Shown in pieces: positions 5,408 to 7,236 of a stretch of DNA of 7,236 bases (within the stretch, counting starts at the first letter, position 1; the number at the start of each line of letters is the position of its first letter). The notes beneath the pieces were generated by a model. It was not told the origin of the DNA. It searched no databases and saw nothing but the letters and a program-made list of their open reading frames with translations. Both the position numbers and the translations under genes were made by a program. This DNA is from Prevotella sp. UBA2739 (lineage in GTDB: Bacteria > Bacteroidota > Bacteroidia > Bacteroidales > Bacteroidaceae). The DNA lies in contig DEJV01000067.1 in NCBI GenBank assembly GCA_002353525.1, positions 9,961 to 17,196 of the forward strand. Direction: 5' to 3'.

Positions 5408-5477
5408 GCCCATGCTCGCATTTTTGGTGCCCCATGCTCATTTTAACAACAGCTATTCTCTCATTTTAATAACAGCT
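5408..5477. repeat. Imperfect 22-23-bp direct repeats at the 3' end of the RNA methyltransferase gene
   Basis: CTCATTTTAACAACAGCT (5437-5454) and CTCATTTTAATAACAGCT (5460-5477) differ at one of 18 positions and are 23 bp apart. The second holds the last codons and stop of the minus-strand methyltransferase. GCCCATGCTC (5408-5417) and CCCCATGCTC (5430-5439) repeat with a 22-bp step. A further degenerate copy may start near 5380. The pattern suggests small tandem duplications after the gene end, by slippage. Confidence 0.6.
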
Positions 5478-6012
5478 GGCGGGCAAACTCCCATATCACG
5501 ATGCCGGCCGTCACACTCACGTTCATGGAGTGTTTCGTGCCAAACTGCGGAATCTCCAGACAGCCGTTGCTGGCGTCGACCACCTCCTGGTGGACGCCCT
5601 TCACCTCGTTGCCCAGCACCACGGCATAGCCTTTCTCCGGGCGCGCCTCAGCACCGTCGCTCAACTGCAGTTGCTGCAGCTTGGTCGACCCCTCCACCTG
5701 CTCAACGCTAAAGACCAGCCAGCCGTTGCGTCTGAGCTCGCCGACGGCCTCGAGTGCCGTGGGGAAATAGCGCCAGCTGACGCTGTCCTCGCCGCCCAGT
5801 GCCGTCTTGTGTATCTCGGGGTGCGGCGGCGTGGCCGTGATGCCGCACAGATAGACGGCCTCCACGCGGAAGGCATCGCAGGTGCGGAACACACTGCCCA
5901 CATTATACAGCGAGCGCACATCGTCGAGCACGACGATGAGCGGCAGCTTCGGAGCCTCCTTGAACTCCTCCACCGACAGGCGGTTCATCTCGATGGTCTT
6001 CAGTTTGCGCAT
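5461..6012 (-). CDS. SpoU/TrmH-family (SPOUT) RNA 2'-O-methyltransferase
   Basis: A 183-residue knotted SAM-dependent methyltransferase expected to methylate a ribose 2'-OH in tRNA or rRNA. All three SpoU motifs are visible. Motif 1 is LDDVRSLYNVGSVFRTCDAF (29-48), with N37 and the catalytic-type arginine R43. Motif 2 is VVLGNEVKGV (131-140), with E136. Motif 3 is IPQFGTKHSMNVSVTAG (154-170), with the conserved Ser-Met-Asn-Val-Ser run. The stretch CGITATPPHPEIHKTALGGEDS is typical of the stand-alone TrmH-like branch. There is no extra N-terminal RNA-binding domain of the RlmB type, so the protein is close to a minimal catalytic domain. The target nucleotide cannot be assigned. It lies 27 nt after sufE on the same strand with no promoter seen between, so it is probably the last gene of the U32-sufE-methyltransferase run. 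Confidence 0.92.
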   Translation of the reverse strand: MRKLKTIEMNRLSVEEFKEAPKLPLIVVLDDVRSLYNVGSVFRTCDAFRVEAVYLCGITATPPHPEIHKTALGGEDSVSWRYFPTALEAVGELRRNGWLVFSVEQVEGSTKLQQLQLSDGAEARPEKGYAVVLGNEVKGVHQEVVDASNGCLEIPQFGTKHSMNVSVTAGIVIWEFARQLLLK

Positions 6013-6039
6013 GACTACGGGTTTCGGTTGGCGGTAGGG

Positions 6040-6468
6040 TCAGTGGGCATCTTTCACCTGGAAGGCCAGCGCATACATGCGTATCTGCTTCACCATGGCC
6101 AGCAGTCCGTTGCTGCGGGTGGGCGAGAGATGGTCTTTCAGTCCGATGCGCTCGATGAAATAGAGGTCGGCATCGATGATTTCCTGCGGGGTGTGGCCGC
6201 TCAGCACGCGGATGAGCAGGGCGATGATGCCCTTCACGATGAGCGCGTCGCTCTCGGCCTGGAACACAATGTGGCCGTCCTCATAGTCGGCCTGCAGCCA
6301 CACACGGCTCTGGCAGCCGTCGATCAGGTTGCTCTCAGTCTTGTATTTCTCGTCGAGGGGAGCCAGCTCGTTGCCCAGGTCGATGAGCAACTGATACTTG
6401 TCCATCCAGTCGTCGAAATCGGAAAACTCCTCTATTACCTCGTCTTGCAGTTCGTTGATACTCTTCAT
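6040..6468 (-). CDS. sufE: SufE-family cysteine desulfuration protein
   Basis: SufE accepts persulfide sulfur from the cysteine desulfurase SufS and passes it to the Fe-S scaffold in the cytoplasm. The 142-residue product fits the family length. The acceptor cysteine is C52 in LIDGCQSRVWL, the hallmark SufE loop. Other family marks are the N-terminal helix with FDDWMDKYQLLIDLG (18-32), the DALIVKGIIALLIRVLSGHTP segment (about 74-94) and LSPTRSNGLLAMV (114-126) near the end. No sufS, sufB, sufC or sufD lies in the window. Instead it sits 60 nt after a U32 protein expected to carry an Fe-S cluster, and 27 nt before an RNA methyltransferase. ATG 6468 is chosen as the first methionine before the conserved helix, after an AT-rich spacer. 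No promoter match was found at 6469-6528, so transcription probably comes from upstream. Confidence 0.95.
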   Translation of the reverse strand: MKSINELQDEVIEEFSDFDDWMDKYQLLIDLGNELAPLDEKYKTESNLIDGCQSRVWLQADYEDGHIVFQAESDALIVKGIIALLIRVLSGHTPQEIIDADLYFIERIGLKDHLSPTRSNGLLAMVKQIRMYALAFQVKDAH

Positions 6469-6528
6469 ATTCTATAGTAACTCTTGATATCTCAACTATT
6501 CTACTCGTTGTTCTCTCACGGCCGGCGG

Positions 6529-7236
6529 TCAAGCCTCGCTCTTGACCAGCTTAAACAGCTTGTCGTTGGGCCTCACCTTCCCGGGCACGGGAATCGACAC
6601 GCGCTGCCGTTGCAGGGCGGTCTCTACCGGCTTCAGCTCATAGCGTATCTCGTCGGGCGTCAGCCACATGGCACCCGTGGTGGGACCCGTGATGAGCATC
6701 TTGTCGCCCACGCTGAACTCGCAGGCCTCGACAGCCACCTCGGCCACGCCCAACCGCGAGAAATACTTGATGACCTTGCCCACCAGCTGTTTCTTCTCGG
6801 TGGCGTTCGAACCATAGTTCTTGTTCCACTCGCCCAGCCGTTGTCCCAGATAGTAGCCATCCCAAAAACCACGGTTGAAGACAGTGGCGAGCCGCTGGTC
6901 CCAAAGGTCTTTCTTCTCGTCGGTGAAGGTGCCGTCGAGCACGCTCTGAATGGCCTCCTTATAGCAGTTCACCACGGTGTAGACATACTCTGGTCCACGG
7001 GCACGGCCCTCAATCTTGAATACCCTCACGCCGGCTTTCATCATGCGGTCGATGAAACGTACCGTCTTCAGGTCTTTCGGGCTCATCAGGTATTTATTGT
7101 CCACCTCTATCTCGTTGCCTGTCTCGGCATCGGTCAGAATATACGAACGGCGACAAATCTGAATGCACTCGCCGCGGTTGGCCGAGCGGTTGGCATCGTG
7201 CAGACTCATATAGCACTTGCCGCTGACAGCCATGCA
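6529..7236 (-). CDS. Peptidase U32-family protein (TrhP/YegQ-like), C-terminal part (runs off right edge)
   Basis: Despite the peptidase name, bacterial members such as E. coli TrhP (YegQ) and B. subtilis YrrN/YrrO act in 5-hydroxyuridine formation in tRNA, using prephenate and depending on Fe-S biogenesis; RlhA is the rRNA counterpart. The 235 residues seen start inside the conserved cysteine block: CMAVSGKC (1-8), then ANRGECIQIC (19-28). The spacing C-x6-C-x15-C-x3-C equals that in E. coli TrhP as I recall it, and these cysteines are expected to hold an Fe-S cluster. Downstream are NKYLMSPKDLKTVRFIDRMM, GVRVFKIEGRARGPEYV, which contains the family KIEGR signature, and the small C-terminal beta-domain with FSVGDKMLITGPTTG. 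The methionine at 7233 is internal, as the preceding codon is the first conserved Cys, so the true start lies beyond base 7236. TrhP-like activity is likely but the subfamily is not proven by this half. It heads the sufE-methyltransferase run. Confidence 0.9.
   Translation of the reverse strand, partial: CMAVSGKCYMSLHDANRSANRGECIQICRRSYILTDAETGNEIEVDNKYLMSPKDLKTVRFIDRMMKAGVRVFKIEGRARGPEYVYTVVNCYKEAIQSVLDGTFTDEKKDLWDQRLATVFNRGFWDGYYLGQRLGEWNKNYGSNATEKKQLVGKVIKYFSRLGVAEVAVEACEFSVGDKMLITGPTTGAMWLTPDEIRYELKPVETALQRQRVSIPVPGKVRPNDKLFKLVKSEA

Noticed and set aside
5530..6477. 315-codon open frame on the plus strand
   Set aside because: It lies antisense across the methyltransferase and sufE, both of which carry clear family motifs; its sequence matches nothing recognisable.
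7231..7233. ATG at the right edge as the start of the U32 protein
   Set aside because: The preceding codon is the first Cys of the conserved C-x6-C motif, so this methionine is internal and the gene continues outside the window.

Overview
The window looks like chromosomal DNA of a Bacteroidales bacterium, most likely Prevotella or a close relative. Four intergenic regions carry the Bacteroidetes promoter pair TTTG (-33) and TAnnTTTG (-7) with 19-20 nt between them. There are no clear Shine-Dalgarno sites, start codons follow A-rich leaders, and the proteins match Bacteroidetes families. Species cannot be fixed from the sequence alone.

Layout. On the minus strand at the left edge lies the 5' part of cysS (cysteinyl-tRNA synthetase, 1-818), running off the window. 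Its promoter is interleaved with a 12-bp inverted repeat that probably also terminates the upstream minus-strand gene. That gene (1003-1857) encodes an unrecognised exported, probably outer-membrane, protein. A divergent region of about 480 bp (1858-2339) follows. It holds a minus-strand promoter, a 23-bp tandem repeat array with mirror symmetry, a 16-bp perfect palindrome, and a plus-strand promoter with a dyad over its -33 element. The plus-strand promoter drives a tight three-gene operon: a 72-residue single-span membrane protein, a Fur-family metalloregulator (1-nt gap) and precorrin-2 C20-methyltransferase cobI/cbiL (ATGA overlap). A separate promoter then drives a 501-residue class I CoA-transferase of the acetyl-CoA hydrolase/succinate CoA-transferase family (3797-5302). 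It ends at a strong bidirectional terminator.

Converging from the right is a minus-strand run: the C-terminal part of a U32-family (TrhP/YegQ-like) protein, sufE, and a SpoU/TrmH-type RNA methyltransferase. The first and last are RNA-modification proteins and SufE supplies sulfur for Fe-S assembly. This matters because the U32 protein carries a four-cysteine motif expected to hold an Fe-S cluster.

Most of the window is ordinary housekeeping DNA. The least explained items are the mirror-symmetric 23-bp array, the palindrome-in-promoter arrangement before cysS together with a tiny cysteine-containing upstream ORF, and the coupling of a Fur-type regulator and a small membrane protein to a lone cobalamin-pathway gene. 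No mobile element, CRISPR array or defence system is evident.
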